A DNA stretch of 64,000 bases from Corynebacterium sp. NML98-0116 (GCF_001767255.1 NZ_CP017639.1:62001-126000), one strand, 5' to 3'. Shown: positions 52,557 through 61,571, counted from the first letter of the stretch. Notes: generated by a model not told the origin, from the sequence alone. A program made the numbers and translations.

Positions 52557-54275
52557 CTACTCACCCTTGCGGTACCTGCGGGAGCGCCCTCCGCCCACGG
52601 CGACGAGTAGGCCGTCGTCTTCCCACCCGCTGATGAGGTTGGTGGCCGTGGAACGGGAGATGTCGCAAAGTTCGACGAGGTCCGCGGTCCGGATTTCGCC
52701 GAATACGGAGAGCCATTGCAGCACAACGTTGCGTGCGTTTTCCGGGTCGGTGCCGAGGTACCAGGCGGGCTTCGAGGTGGGGGATTCGTGGTCGCGGAGT
52801 ACGGCACGGCTTGTCTCGTTGAGGAGCCACGCGTCCCCATGCTTGCGGATCAGCGGTTCGCCATTGACCGTCGTTTGGTGCGCCGCGGTCAGGGCCAGTT
52901 CGGCGGCTTCCTCCGTGGACTGTAGTGCTTCGGCAACGCTTCGGCGGGTGATGAAAGGGTGGTTGAACAGGAGGTACAGGATGATGGCGATGCGTGTGTC
53001 GCGCTGGCGGGGCGTCGGCACGATGCGTGAAACGAGGTCCAGCACGGGCAGCTCAGGCTGGCCGCCCACGAGCGTCGTTTCGATGTATGGTCCTGGAACC
53101 TCGATGATCTCCGGAGACCGGTGGCCGAGCGTGATCATGGATTGGTACATGCGGTCAACGCCGACGCCCTGCTTGTCCACGAGGCCGATTGCGCGGTAGA
53201 GGTCGGCAAGGGCGGGGTAGCGGGCTTCCCGGTTGCTGAGCACGTTTGCCGCAGAGATGGCGGGCATGAATGGGCCGGGGCTGCGCACGATGAGGGTGCT
53301 GTCGAGTTCGATCCAGCGGACGTCGACTGGTTCTTGTCGGTTCCAGTCGCGGTGAATCATCGCGTTGAGCAGGGCTTCACGTACGGCGCTGTGCGGAATC
53401 TGTGGAATCGGTTGGTGCACGAACCCGGACACGATCGTGTTGTTCTTGTTCACGATGCGCAGCGCTCGCTCGATATCCTCAAGTTGTTCAAGTGCCGACG
53501 TCCCCGCGTTGCCACTGACACGATTCAGCACGTTGCCGCCGTGGACGTCGAAAATTGTGAGCTCGAGTACCGCGCGCGGGGCAGCGGCGAAGAGCGTGAC
53601 GCCTGCTTGGGTGAGGTTGTTGTTCGCGTCGAGTGCCCCGAGTCCACGTAATAGTTCCTCGTCGGTGAGCTCGCGGAAGGCTTCTTGTTGACGCCGAACA
53701 ATCTCAAGCGCACGCGGCCGGACGTCCTCAACTCCCAGGTCGGAGGCCTGTGCCATCGGGTCGATATTCATTTGTGAGCGCTGGTACTCCCACCATTCGG
53801 AAAGGTCCACCGGCTTGCACGAGTCGCCAATGCGCCAGCGCAGCTGATCACTCGTGTTGGGGACTGGTTGCTGGGACGCTGCCACAAAGAGGATCAACAG
53901 CCGCTGCCCTTCAACTACTCGTTCTTCGATGGAAGGGGCAACCTGCACACGCTGGTAAATTTCTTGCCGCAGCCAATCGACGTCCAACTCCGTCCCAATA
54001 ATGCGCCCCGTTTTGTCTTCGACACCGACGATGAGCGCACCACCGCCGGGGGTGTTGGCCATGCAGGCAACTTCGTCAGCGAGTTTGGTGGCCGCCATCG
54101 GGTTCCGGGGTGCGCCCGGTTCGATCTCAGGCCCGTTGCGACGTCCGGCTTCTTCCTTGAAGTCGACATCCTGGGTTTCAGTCGTCCTATGGACGCGTCC
54201 ACCTGCTGCCGTCGCCAGAATTGCGTCGACTTGTTCAGCCAAATCTTGCCGCAGGGGGTGAAAGCCGGGCTGCAT
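52557..54275 (-). CDS. AlbA_2 (Schlafen-like) plus HATPase_c_4 putative regulator 2
   Basis: The 572-aa protein has the same layout as the one at 48239. The AlbA_2 core spans about 30-160 (TQDVDFKEEAGRRNGPEIEP, ACMANTPGGGALIVGVEDKTG, RLLILFVAAS). The HATPase_c_4 region contains AVREALLNAMIHRDWNRQEP near 302-321, IVRSPGPFMPAI and KQGVGVDRMYQSM near 375-387. A C-terminal winged helix (ADLVELCDISRSTATNLISG) ends in basic GGGRSRRYRKGE. GGAGGG lies upstream of the ATG. A gene-specific 47-bp palindrome overlaps its promoter region and a second copy lies past its 3' end. A fragment of the gene recurs at 60327-60412. Confidence 0.82.
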   Translation of the reverse strand: MQPGFHPLRQDLAEQVDAILATAAGGRVHRTTETQDVDFKEEAGRRNGPEIEPGAPRNPMAATKLADEVACMANTPGGGALIVGVEDKTGRIIGTELDVDWLRQEIYQRVQVAPSIEERVVEGQRLLILFVAASQQPVPNTSDQLRWRIGDSCKPVDLSEWWEYQRSQMNIDPMAQASDLGVEDVRPRALEIVRRQQEAFRELTDEELLRGLGALDANNNLTQAGVTLFAAAPRAVLELTIFDVHGGNVLNRVSGNAGTSALEQLEDIERALRIVNKNNTIVSGFVHQPIPQIPHSAVREALLNAMIHRDWNRQEPVDVRWIELDSTLIVRSPGPFMPAISAANVLSNREARYPALADLYRAIGLVDKQGVGVDRMYQSMITLGHRSPEIIEVPGPYIETTLVGGQPELPVLDLVSRIVPTPRQRDTRIAIILYLLFNHPFITRRSVAEALQSTEEAAELALTAAHQTTVNGEPLIRKHGDAWLLNETSRAVLRDHESPTSKPAWYLGTDPENARNVVLQWLSVFGEIRTADLVELCDISRSTATNLISGWEDDGLLVAVGGGRSRRYRKGE

Positions 54276-54313
54276 ACGAACCCTCCGACCTGCGATTGTT
54301 TGAATAACTATGT

Positions 54314-54360
54314 CTAATCTACCAAGGTTTCTGCGTTTCGGGGAAACCTTGGACGATTAG
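54314..54360. repeat. 47-bp palindrome bracketing AlbA_2 gene 2, upstream copy
   Basis: Partner of 52426-52472; the arms CTAATC-NN-CCAAGGTTTC are kept and the centre CGTTTCGGG differs by a few bases. It sits 39 bases ahead of the gene start, over its promoter. Confidence 0.88.
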
Positions 54361-54400
54361 GCAGCTGTATTCGGTTAGGGTGGCAGGGGCCGTGATGGTG

Positions 54401-54643
54401 TTACGGCAGCATTGCTGCGATGTTGGCTGGCAGCATTGGCTTGAGCGCTGGCAGCGCGACAGCGCCGAGCACACCCGCGATCAGCAGTGCAACCGGTGTC
54501 CAGAATGTCGCAGCGCGTTCGGACTGCGTCATCTTCGAGGACTTAAGCCCCCAGAAGAGCTTGCCCGGCAATAGGACTTCGGACGCGTTGGCGAGAAGGC
54601 CGCACGAGCTGCTTGGGCCAAAGAAACACAAAATGTCCCTCAA
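54401..54643 (-). CDS. Small hydrophobic protein upstream of AlbA_2 gene 2
   Basis: The C-terminal 43 residues read MTQSERAATFWTPVALLIAG, then VLGAVALPALKPMLPANIAA, one hydrophobic helix plus a short tail. Either the ATG at 54643 (80 aa) or that internal ATG may be the start; neither has a good ribosome-binding site. The last 90 bases are repeated at 60236-60325 as a fragment. I see no family. Confidence 0.5.
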   Translation of the reverse strand: MRDILCFFGPSSSCGLLANASEVLLPGKLFWGLKSSKMTQSERAATFWTPVALLIAGVLGAVALPALKPMLPANIAAMLP

Positions 54644-54861
54644 GCTAAAAATGAAGGGACCCCGTCCGATGCTTCGGCACTAGCCGGTATTCGGACGTGA
54701 TCCCTTCCCATCCGGAATACATAGGAGGCGATTACCGCCTTCTTGTACCCTCTCGTGTGTGATGCTAGTTCACACTGGAAAATACATCAAGCGCTATGCG
54801 TCGATTGACCGTGTTACAGTGTTACCTCACAGGGGGATTCGGCGGGAGGCAACACATAGAA

Positions 54862-55674
54862 ATGCATGGTTCCGAGCAAGATAAGCGAGTCGTACGGGCG
54901 CTCGGTATGCAGCGTATGGAGAAATACCTGTCACAAATGGGTGACCATGCCGGTCGAGCAATCAAGCTTTACAAATGGGACGCCGAAATCTCGGCCGCTT
55001 TGTGGAACTTAGTTGCTCTTGTTGAGGTGGTTTTGCGGAATAAGATCTGTGAACAGGCCGAAATTTGGAGTGTTCAAAATAACCCACGAAGCAACCCAGA
55101 TTGGATTTTGCAACCACGTCAAAACGTCCAGGAACCATTATCAAAGGTGAGCGCGAGCATCTCTGATCCGGCGTTAAACAAAGCTATAAAAGCCAAGCAA
55201 ATCCGAGACGAGGGAACCGGTCTAACCGGGGGAGATCATCCGCGAAAAGGACAGCCAATCACGAAAGATGATGTGATCTCCCAGGTCACCTTATCCCAGT
55301 GGAAAGAATATTTCTTTTACCGTGAACCAATCAAAGCGCCAGATGGGTCCGTCCAGTACTACCCCGATAAAGTCACCTATGAATTTCGCAAAGCAATCTA
55401 CCAAAAGATTACGTGCGAAGCCTTTTCCGCGCTTCCCGATACTGACCGAATTGATCCGGACGACGTCAGCCGAATCATGAACCGCGTTGTTCTACTTCGG
55501 AACAGAATTGGACATCAAGAGCCACTCATCGACATCAATTGTGCAAAATCTCGCGATGGCCTGCTCATTCTGCTCAAGCATTTGGATAGCGACGTCCTGA
55601 ACAATTACACGGCATCCGACCCAATTCCTAGGATACTGAAGGCGGATCCACGGATACGCAGGGGTAGACGATAG
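54862..55674 (+). CDS. Abi-family protein with HEPN motif
   Basis: The 270-aa reading has the Abi-family opening ISAALWNLVALVEVVLRNKICEQ at about 46-68 and, at about 220-232, VLLRNRIGHQEPL, in which R-x4-H is the HEPN ribonuclease motif. Abi-family proteins stop phage growth by RNA cleavage in the host. The ATG at 54862 is my choice, with GGGAGG 13 bases upstream; starts at 54826 or 54907 cannot be excluded. It stands alone with no evident antitoxin. The gene is less GC-rich than ddh or panB, as expected for acquired DNA. Confidence 0.75.
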   Translation: MHGSEQDKRVVRALGMQRMEKYLSQMGDHAGRAIKLYKWDAEISAALWNLVALVEVVLRNKICEQAEIWSVQNNPRSNPDWILQPRQNVQEPLSKVSASISDPALNKAIKAKQIRDEGTGLTGGDHPRKGQPITKDDVISQVTLSQWKEYFFYREPIKAPDGSVQYYPDKVTYEFRKAIYQKITCEAFSALPDTDRIDPDDVSRIMNRVVLLRNRIGHQEPLIDINCAKSRDGLLILLKHLDSDVLNNYTASDPIPRILKADPRIRRGRR

Positions 55675-55808
55675 GTACTTCGCTTCGCCACTTCTTTCGC
55701 CGTTTCTACAACGGGCGCAGCATTCTGGAGAGGCATCCCACCCCGTAGTAGCCCTCTACGCCCATGACGCCAGGTTGCGCCTAATACCTGACGTGCTCGG
55801 GTACAGCG

Positions 55809-56292
55809 CTATGATTCCTCATTCAGTGCGTCGTAGTCGAAGCCCGTGGAAGGTATGAACTCCTTCACGGGGTTCAACTCGTCGAGGCTCTCCGCCCTCT
55901 CAATCGCTTGAGGCACCATGAACGCATTACCTAGCGACGCCCCGTTGGTGATGCTTCCGGCGCGTCTGCACCCGCCCCGTCACGTCGGTGACAATCTGCG
56001 GCCACAAATTTGCTCTCAAGCCGCCGTCGGCGCCAGCAATGCGTTCTATGCGCAGACCAGACTGCTCTATCAACTCGATGTTGTGACGCACAGCCAGCGC
56101 GGTTCCCTCAAGCACCGCTCGGTACATGTGGCGACGGGTATGATGCGGCCGCAGCCCGGTAATCACCATGGACACGAACCCGTCAGGAGTGCGCGAGACC
56201 GGGTACTCACAAGTCTCGCTCCCCAGCATGGTGCCGTCCGACGCCACGAGTACCGCCTTCGAACTCGAGGTACCGACATCAAATCCCAGCAC
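55809..56292 (-). pseudogene. Sugar kinase (FGGY, xylulokinase-like), internally deleted and frameshifted
   Basis: The frame begins MLGFDVGTSSSKAVLVASDG, the N-terminal phosphate loop of FGGY kinases. After about 40 residues it jumps to HMYRAVLEGTALAVRHNIEL and ANLWPQIVTDVTGRVQ, which belong near residue 400 of a full enzyme. About 350 residues are missing. After VTGRVQ the frame is lost; in another frame SITNGASLGNAFMVPQAIE and the natural-looking end NEES-stop follow to 55809. Both defects mean no working kinase. Confidence 0.8.
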
Positions 56293-56641
56293 TGCTTCTT
56301 GGCCCGTCTACGCTCCCCTGGGTTGATAGGTTGTCTGCCCGATATCGTGAGTTTGGATTAGGGCAATGCCGCTTCTGACGACGCGCTCATCGCTGGCGCG
56401 GCGCTTGGGTTTACCAGTAGGGGTCCGGTTGTAAGGTATTCGGGGATGTGCCCGAGAACGTCTCTGGGCGCAACCCCACAGGAGATAAGATATGTTTTCT
56501 AATTTGTTTGAGGAGGGCGCAATCGATCAGTACTTTTTCGTCGGGGAAAGACCCCCATGGCATCGTAGAAAGACTCAAGAAGTTATACGTTAGGAATCTA
56601 ACTAGGGTGAAACCAAAACAGAAAATACCCTGCGCGTCGTC
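56293..56641. other. Largely non-coding stretch
   Basis: Apart from a 33-aa ORF (56492-56593) I see nothing here. It separates the broken kinase from the OLD nuclease gene. Confidence 0.4.
56492..56593 (+). CDS. Possible 33-aa peptide
   Basis: ATG at 56492 with AGGAG seven bases upstream; reads MFSNLFEEGAIDQYFFVGER and ends QEVIR. The good ribosome-binding site is the only support; it may be the start of a truncated gene. Confidence 0.3.
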   Translation: MFSNLFEEGAIDQYFFVGERPPWHRRKTQEVIR

Positions 56642-58312
56642 CTAAATTTCCTGATTGAACACGTGGCTGACTAAGCGGCTCATAAGCTGCTGGGCTGCTG
56701 GGCGCCGATACGCCTCAGACTGCAGCGCTTCCTTAAGCTTTTCTGGCTTGCTCTTCTGCCCTTCTATCGACGGAAATAAATCCTCCAGCTCTCCTTCACG
56801 AACCAAATGTACGCCGAAACCATCCAAAGCATTCAACATTTCTTGCGCAAGTTCATTGAATTCCTTATCAGGAGAAACCGCACCGCAATTCTTGGCAGCG
56901 TTTTTACTACCAAATAGTTTTACACTTGCCACTCTCACTTTCTCGATGGTCGGACGAACATTCGTAATCGCTTCCGCAGAGTGTAGTGCACTAACCATGG
57001 AATACACAGCTCGCTGGGCGTGTACGTCGAAATCCGTTATTATTGCGACCTTTGCGCCCACCTCTCGAAGTGATTTTGCAAGTGGAGGAATCCCAGATGC
57101 ACCACCTGCGCCAAGAAAAAGGACCCTGTCTGGCAAGTTCCGCACGTCCGAGTCAGTATTTGCCTCAGCAAACGCTCTCAATGCCTCGTCGTAGAATACG
57201 GCGTCTCTTTCGTTCTCGACCAAAATCGTGAGATCGGCGAAAAGACTGTCCAGAAACGGAGTAAAGCGCACTTGGCTAGCTTGTTGCGCTGAGCGGATAA
57301 TCTCCGAGTTGAGCTTCTTGATTACCGGGAGGCGGTTACCCCTGTCTCGTCTCAGCGAGAGAATTGTCAGTGGAGTCTCTGTCGATCTAATTAGCGAAGC
57401 AATGAGGTTACGGTCGTGCGTTGCAATAAATATTTGCCTGTTGTGAAATTTCGTCAACTCCGACAAGATGGAGCCTAACGCAGAGGCTTGAGGCGGGTGT
57501 AGAAATGCTTCTGGCTCATCCAACAAGGCAATTGATGAATCACTCGCGTGTATGCGTAGAAGAAGACCAACTACACTGCGCATCCCATACCCTTGCTCCC
57601 ACAGCTTCGGTCTTGTCTCCATATAAGCCCGCGTCTTCGTGTCAATCGGCTCCATCAGACTTGAGGCCTTGTTGAATGGTGGCGCTAAGAGCAGACCTAT
57701 CTTGCCCTCTCCAAGGTTATAAAATGACAGATCTTCGTTAAAGATACGTCTGAATGCAGACGCGATCCTATTAAATACTGGCGGTTCATCCCAAGCTTGT
57801 TGGACTAATGTTTTGCCCCAGTATGCCGAGTTTTGCTCTTGCGGCTCTGTTTCATCCAATCTGTCCTTCACATCGTCAAAAGAGACAAAGACATTCGTCA
57901 ATTCGGACAGCTTTGACTCGCTTTCAAACGCCGAATACACATCGCCCTCAGTCAGAAAACTCTGACTCTGTGTAGGTCGTCCTCGAACCGGCACTCTAAA
58001 GTACCGATCTGAACCGCTGCGGTATTTTTTGAGCTGCTTTATCAGCTGGGCGACACCATCTTCCCCTTGGTATTTCCAATTGATTTTTATTTTTTCCACG
58101 ATTGAGTCGGCGTAATGATTTTGATCCAAAACATCGGCTTTGCCCGCTAATTGAAACTCGAGCGCCTTCAGGAAATAAGATTTCCCAGCATTATTGGGAC
58201 CCACCAAAAGAACGACTTCGCCTGGCTTAAATTCCAGAGCTTCACCACTCGCCAAACGAATTTCATCGATATAAGGAGCATTAAGCAATTTTGGTTCTGA
58301 ATAATCTAACAT
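56642..58312 (-). CDS. OLD-family ATP-dependent endonuclease (AAA plus Toprim)
   Basis: The 556-aa protein has Walker A LLVGPNNAGKSYFLKALEF near residue 35-53, an insertion to about 220, GYGMRSVVGLLLRIH near 242 (signature region) and Walker B SSIALLDEPEAFLHPPQ near 258. The His-switch FIATHDRNLIASL lies near 292. A Toprim domain follows with ILVENERDAVFYDEAL near 363 (metal-binding Glu) and KVAIITDFDVHAQ near 417 (D-x-D). OLD nucleases act in anti-phage defence alone or with a UvrD partner (Gabija); no GajB is adjacent. It is AT-richer than core genes and divergent from a 52-aa coiled-coil gene. Confidence 0.85.
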   Translation of the reverse strand: MLDYSEPKLLNAPYIDEIRLASGEALEFKPGEVVLLVGPNNAGKSYFLKALEFQLAGKADVLDQNHYADSIVEKIKINWKYQGEDGVAQLIKQLKKYRSGSDRYFRVPVRGRPTQSQSFLTEGDVYSAFESESKLSELTNVFVSFDDVKDRLDETEPQEQNSAYWGKTLVQQAWDEPPVFNRIASAFRRIFNEDLSFYNLGEGKIGLLLAPPFNKASSLMEPIDTKTRAYMETRPKLWEQGYGMRSVVGLLLRIHASDSSIALLDEPEAFLHPPQASALGSILSELTKFHNRQIFIATHDRNLIASLIRSTETPLTILSLRRDRGNRLPVIKKLNSEIIRSAQQASQVRFTPFLDSLFADLTILVENERDAVFYDEALRAFAEANTDSDVRNLPDRVLFLGAGGASGIPPLAKSLREVGAKVAIITDFDVHAQRAVYSMVSALHSAEAITNVRPTIEKVRVASVKLFGSKNAAKNCGAVSPDKEFNELAQEMLNALDGFGVHLVREGELEDLFPSIEGQKSKPEKLKEALQSEAYRRPAAQQLMSRLVSHVFNQEI

Positions 58313-58384
58313 AAAGCCTTCCTTTTGCTTCTAACCTTTGCCCACGCACATTCAAAGACCACGAGAAGGAAATATGATTGAGAC

Positions 58385-58543
58385 ATGGGCCGACGTTTGA
58401 TTGCTAATCCTAGAGAGAATTTGCGGCAAGAGTTTGAGGCAAAGCTTCAAGAGCGCGATAAGGAGATTGAAATGCTAAAGAGACGGATTGATGAACTGGG
58501 GATAGAACTTCGACGGCTTCATATCCAAATTCGGGAGAGATGA
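58385..58543 (+). CDS. 52-aa coiled-coil peptide divergent from the OLD gene
   Basis: Reads MGRRLIANPRENLRQEFEAK, continues LQERDKEIEMLKRRIDELGI and ends HIQIRER, a single charged heptad-like helix. GAAGGA lies 18 bases upstream, but it is better spaced for a nine-codon ORF (ATG at 58370) that ends just past this start, so translation may be coupled. A regulator or antitoxin role for the neighbouring nuclease is possible; there is no family match. Confidence 0.5.
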   Translation: MGRRLIANPRENLRQEFEAKLQERDKEIEMLKRRIDELGIELRRLHIQIRER

Positions 58544-58924
58544 TTCTCCTGCCGTAACTTCGCTGAGTCGAGATTTGAAAACCTGGAGAAGGCGCCCCTA
58601 TATTTGAGCACAAATAATCTACACTCCCCACACCGGTATCCTCTTAAATCGCACCAGATTGTTTTAGGGGATTCGGCAGAGTTAGGCTAACGATTCCCGA
58701 AAGGAAAGCCAGAGAAGATGGTACAGGGGAAGCATGAACTAGCAATAATTAGTTTTCGACAAGTCAGATTATGAAGCTTTCGAGCCAAACGGCCAACACA
58801 ACATTATGATGCTTGTTGGCATTGGTTTCGATATTTCGGTTCTGCAAATGCTCAATACCGACCGCCTCACTAGCTATCAGTCATTCTTTTACTACTTAGA
58901 GCACGACGTTTCAATGAAGAATGT
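58544..58924 (+). other. Stretch with only gene debris
   Basis: A reading from about 58766 (DKSDYEAFEPNGQHN, later FDISVLQMLNTDRLTSYQSF) looks protein-like but has no start and ends by about 58962 next to the helicase fragment. It is probably the remnant of a lost gene of unknown type. Confidence 0.4.
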
Positions 58925-59523
58925 TCTTTTCCAACAGTGCTGCCCGGCAACTTCTGCTTAATCCACTGGATACCCGCCGAGTCAAGGCGTATCAGCGGGG
59001 TAGCAAAACGGATCCACATCTCCTGTTGGAACTGTTCCATGATGTGTTTTGGATGACCATCAGGATATGCTCACCGCGACCGCGCCGGATCAGCTCCGCC
59101 ACAATCATGCGGATCTCCACCGTCTTGCCCAGGCCCGTCGCGTCTGCGACGACCACGCGCGGACGCCAATTGTCCTGCGAGATCGCATTCGTCACCGCAG
59201 CGAGCTGTGAGTCCAGTAGATGCATCAGCAAGTCCTTTGTCACCGACAACTCGTCCTGATACCTGGTCACCGGATTCTGGCGCAGCGTGGTCTCCAGTCT
59301 CCAGCCACAGGCGCGGCGGGCGGTAGCCGGGTGAGTCATCCGGAGCAACCTGTACCTTCGCCGGGTTCACCACCTCGGTTGCGTCGATCGCGGTGTAGAA
59401 GCTGCTGGCGGTAGAATCACGTACGAAGTCCGACAAGCCCACGCACCGTAAGCAGAGAGCCGTCCACCGACTGCGCCACCTTGGTAATCGACCACAGCTC
59501 GTCGCGCACACGGACTGTCAGGT
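58925..59523 (-). pseudogene. Decayed second copy of the DrmD-like helicase N-terminus
   Basis: On the minus strand, pieces in shifting frames read LTVRVRDELWSITKVAQSVD, then VGLSDFVRDSTASSFYTAID, PGYRPPRLWLET, YQDELSVTKDLLMHLLDSQL, NWRPRVVVADATGLGKTVEI and ELIRRGRGEHILMVI. These align in order with residues about 25-180 of the intact protein at 15431, including its Walker A. At least two frameshifts and loss of everything after residue 190 make it a pseudogene. Divergence is clear (many substitutions), so it is not a recent duplicate but a relic of a related system. Confidence 0.85.
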
Positions 59524-59583
59524 CCGGGACAGAATCGCTCTCGCAGAGCGAGATGAACCTTTGACCTGCAGGTCTTGAATGCG

Positions 59584-59661
59584 ATTTTGAGTTTTATTTT
59601 CTTTGCGTGAGCGAAACCGTTATCAATCAAAATCACCATCAACACTCTGCGAGACATGGGC
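59584..59661 (+). repeat. About 75-bp degenerate repeat, copy 1
   Basis: TTTTGAGTTTTA, GCGAAAC, then CACCATCAACACT and GAGACAT recur in order at 60492-60564. Both copies sit among gene debris. Confidence 0.7.
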
Positions 59662-60144
59662 CGAGCTGGTTAAGGTTGGCATTCCTCTAAGTTCTGCTTC
59701 TTGTGTGGTCGGCTGTCCACCAAGTGGTAAGACTTGACCCCAGTTCGTGCTACCAGCGACCACTGTGATTGAAACCGGCGATTACATCGCCCAATTCGAC
59801 ACTGGTGGCACCTGGCGACTGATTGCAGAGAGGTTCGGAAAAATGCTTGAAAATGTGTGAGAGAGTGCAACGCCATGGGCTCTTCATGACTTTGAATGGG
59901 GCGAAGCGCTTCTCCGCTTGTTCCTCGATGGAGCTGACACTCAAGCAATCTGGTACGACCGTGTCAGACAGCAAGTCGGTGGGTGGCCTGTCATTTAAAG
60001 ATGTATCAAAGTCGCCTCCAGATTCAAAGCGAGATTTGGACCTACGGCGAAGGTTTGCGGGCACACGCTTCCAACAGTGCCTCGAGTAGCTAGTTCGCGC
60101 TCAAATGGTCTCCCACTGTCTAACCAGCTGGCCGTTTTGAAAAA
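59662..60144. other. Gene debris
   Basis: Open readings on both strands of about 100 codons exist (for example minus 59750-60064), but none has a convincing start or family. The plus-strand pieces TVIETGDYIAQFDTGGTWRL and DFEWGEALLRLFLDGADTQ look like remnants of one gene broken by stops. Confidence 0.4.
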
Positions 60145-60201
60145 GGGGCCTGATCTGCAAAGGCTTCTTGAAATTCTAGAAACTTTGGCAGATCAGGCCC
60201 C
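60145..60201. repeat. Long hairpin (inverted repeat)
   Basis: GGGGCCTGATCTGC (60145-60158) pairs perfectly with GCAGATCAGGCCCC (60188-60201), extended by AAAG/CTTT. Could be a terminator stem or the end of a lost mobile element. Confidence 0.7.
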
Positions 60202-60235
60202 GCGCATTTGATGTGAAGCGGCGGAGTGCCCCGTG

Positions 60236-60412
60236 GCGGTGTTACGGCAGCATCGCTGTGATGTTGGCTGGCAGCATCGGCTTGAGTGCTGGCAGCGCGA
60301 CCGCGCCGAGCACGCCTGCGCTGCCAATGACACGATTCAGTATGTTGCCGCCGTGCGGCCAGGGGTGGACGTCGAAAATTGTAAGGTCGATTACCGCGCG
60401 CGGCGGCGGAAG
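60236..60412 (-). pseudogene. Chimeric scar: 3' end of the small hydrophobic gene joined to a piece of an AlbA_2 gene
   Basis: 60236-60325 repeats 54394-54482 (end of the small hydrophobic gene, reading ALPALKPMLPANITAMLP-stop). 60327-60412 repeats part of 53517-53590 inside AlbA_2 gene 2, with a 12-base insertion. In the intact locus these two segments are about 900 bp apart, so the scar records a deletion in a second copy of that locus. Confidence 0.8.
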
Positions 60413-60491
60413 TCATGCCAAACGTGCTGGTCGGCTGGGTGTGGATGCAGGGGAGAATGTGCTGTGGGTTTTGAGGGTGATTTTGATTTAT

Positions 60492-60564
60492 GTTTTGAGT
60501 TTTACTGCCTTATGCGAGCGAAACTGCTATCAAAACCACCATCAACACTTTGAGAGACATAGGC
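60492..60564 (+). repeat. About 75-bp degenerate repeat, copy 2
   Basis: Partner of 59584-59661 in the same orientation, slightly shorter. Confidence 0.7.
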
Positions 60565-60657
60565 AACGGCACCTATAGAATCAAAGCAAAAGATGCCTCG
60601 CACGGCTTTTCGCCCGTCATCATTTGTCAAGACTGCTGCCCGGGCGCGAAGCCAGGT

Positions 60658-60684
60658 GCAATTCTGTTCACAAAATCCCGAGCA
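60658..60684 (+). repeat. 27-bp module-edge repeat, copy 8
   Basis: GCAATTCTGTTCACAAAATC followed by CCGAGCA. It marks the change from gene debris to the panC-panB operon. Confidence 0.88.
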
Positions 60685-60746
60685 AGCTTTTCACCACACC
60701 TTCCGCCCCCGAAACCCCGCAGCCTCCGCCGCCGCAGCGCCCCGGC

Positions 60747-61571
60747 CTACCCCAACAGCGCGTTATCGATGAGCCGCACGCCGTCCACCGTCGCCGCAAC
60801 CAGCGCCAGGCCAGGACCGGACGTCGGCTGCAGCGTATCTGGATCAACGACCACCAGGTAGTCCAACGTCACGCCCTCCGAAGCGGCAAGCTCCGCACGC
60901 ACGGCGTCCACGTCGAGCGCGCCCGCGCCGACCTGTTCCTGCAGCGTCCGCAGCGAACGTGACAGCGCCAGTGCCTGCGAGCGTCCCGCCTCGGAGAGGC
61001 GCACATTCCGCGAGGACTGCGCCAGGCCGTCCTCGGCGCGCGCGATGGGCAGGGTGCGGATCTCCACGTCGTGGTTCAGGTCGCGAACCATCCGGCGTAG
61101 CACCGCGACCTGCTGCGCGTCCTTCTGTCCGAAGTAGGCGACGTCCGGTTTGGCTAGGTTGAACAGCTTGTTCACGACGGTCGCTACGCCGTCGAAGTGC
61201 CCAGGCCGCGACGCGCCCTCCAGGACGGTGCCCATCTCGCCGGTGCGGACCCAGATCTGTGGAATCCCGCCGGGGTACATCTCCTCAACGCTGGGCGCGA
61301 ACACGATGTCCACGCCGAGGCTTTCGCAAAACGTTGAGTCCGCCTCAATATCGCGTGGGTAGTTGCGGTAGTCGTCGCAGTCGCCGAGGTTGTCGAACTG
61401 TAGCGGGTTGAGGAACACGCTGGTAATAAGCGTATCGACCTCTCGCCGAGCACGTTCGATGAGCGTGCCGTGCCCGGAGTGCAGTGCGCCCATCGTCGGT
61501 ACCAGTCCGACGGTCCCGTTCGCCTCCGCTCGTACCGCGCGGAGCTCTTCAACAGTGGTAATGACTCGCAT
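60747..61571 (-). CDS. panC: Pantothenate synthetase
   Basis: The 274-aa enzyme ligates pantoate and beta-alanine with ATP to give pantothenate. Motifs are [21 protein letters not shown] at about 25-45 (HIGH-like ATP site; here HSGH), [11 protein letters not shown] at about 54-64, [14 protein letters not shown] near 133-146, [14 protein letters not shown] near 155-168 and the KMSKS-like SSRNVRLS near 198. The ATG at 61571 follows GGAAAGG, 11 bases after the panB stop; a much longer upstream reading is antisense noise. It forms an operon with panB. Confidence 0.93.
   Translation of the reverse strand: MRVITTVEELRAVRAEANGTVGLVPTMGALHSGHGTLIERARREVDTLITSVFLNPLQFDNLGDCDDYRNYPRDIEADSTFCESLGVDIVFAPSVEEMYPGGIPQIWVRTGEMGTVLEGASRPGHFDGVATVVNKLFNLAKPDVAYFGQKDAQQVAVLRRMVRDLNHDVEIRTLPIARAEDGLAQSSRNVRLSEAGRSQALALSRSLRTLQEQVGAGALDVDAVRAELAASEGVTLDYLVVVDPDTLQPTSGPGLALVAATVDGVRLIDNALLG

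Noticed and set aside
15319..60684. Integron-like cassette array based on the 27-bp repeats
   Set aside because: Copies do not fold like attC sites, lie far apart, and no tyrosine integrase gene is present in the window.
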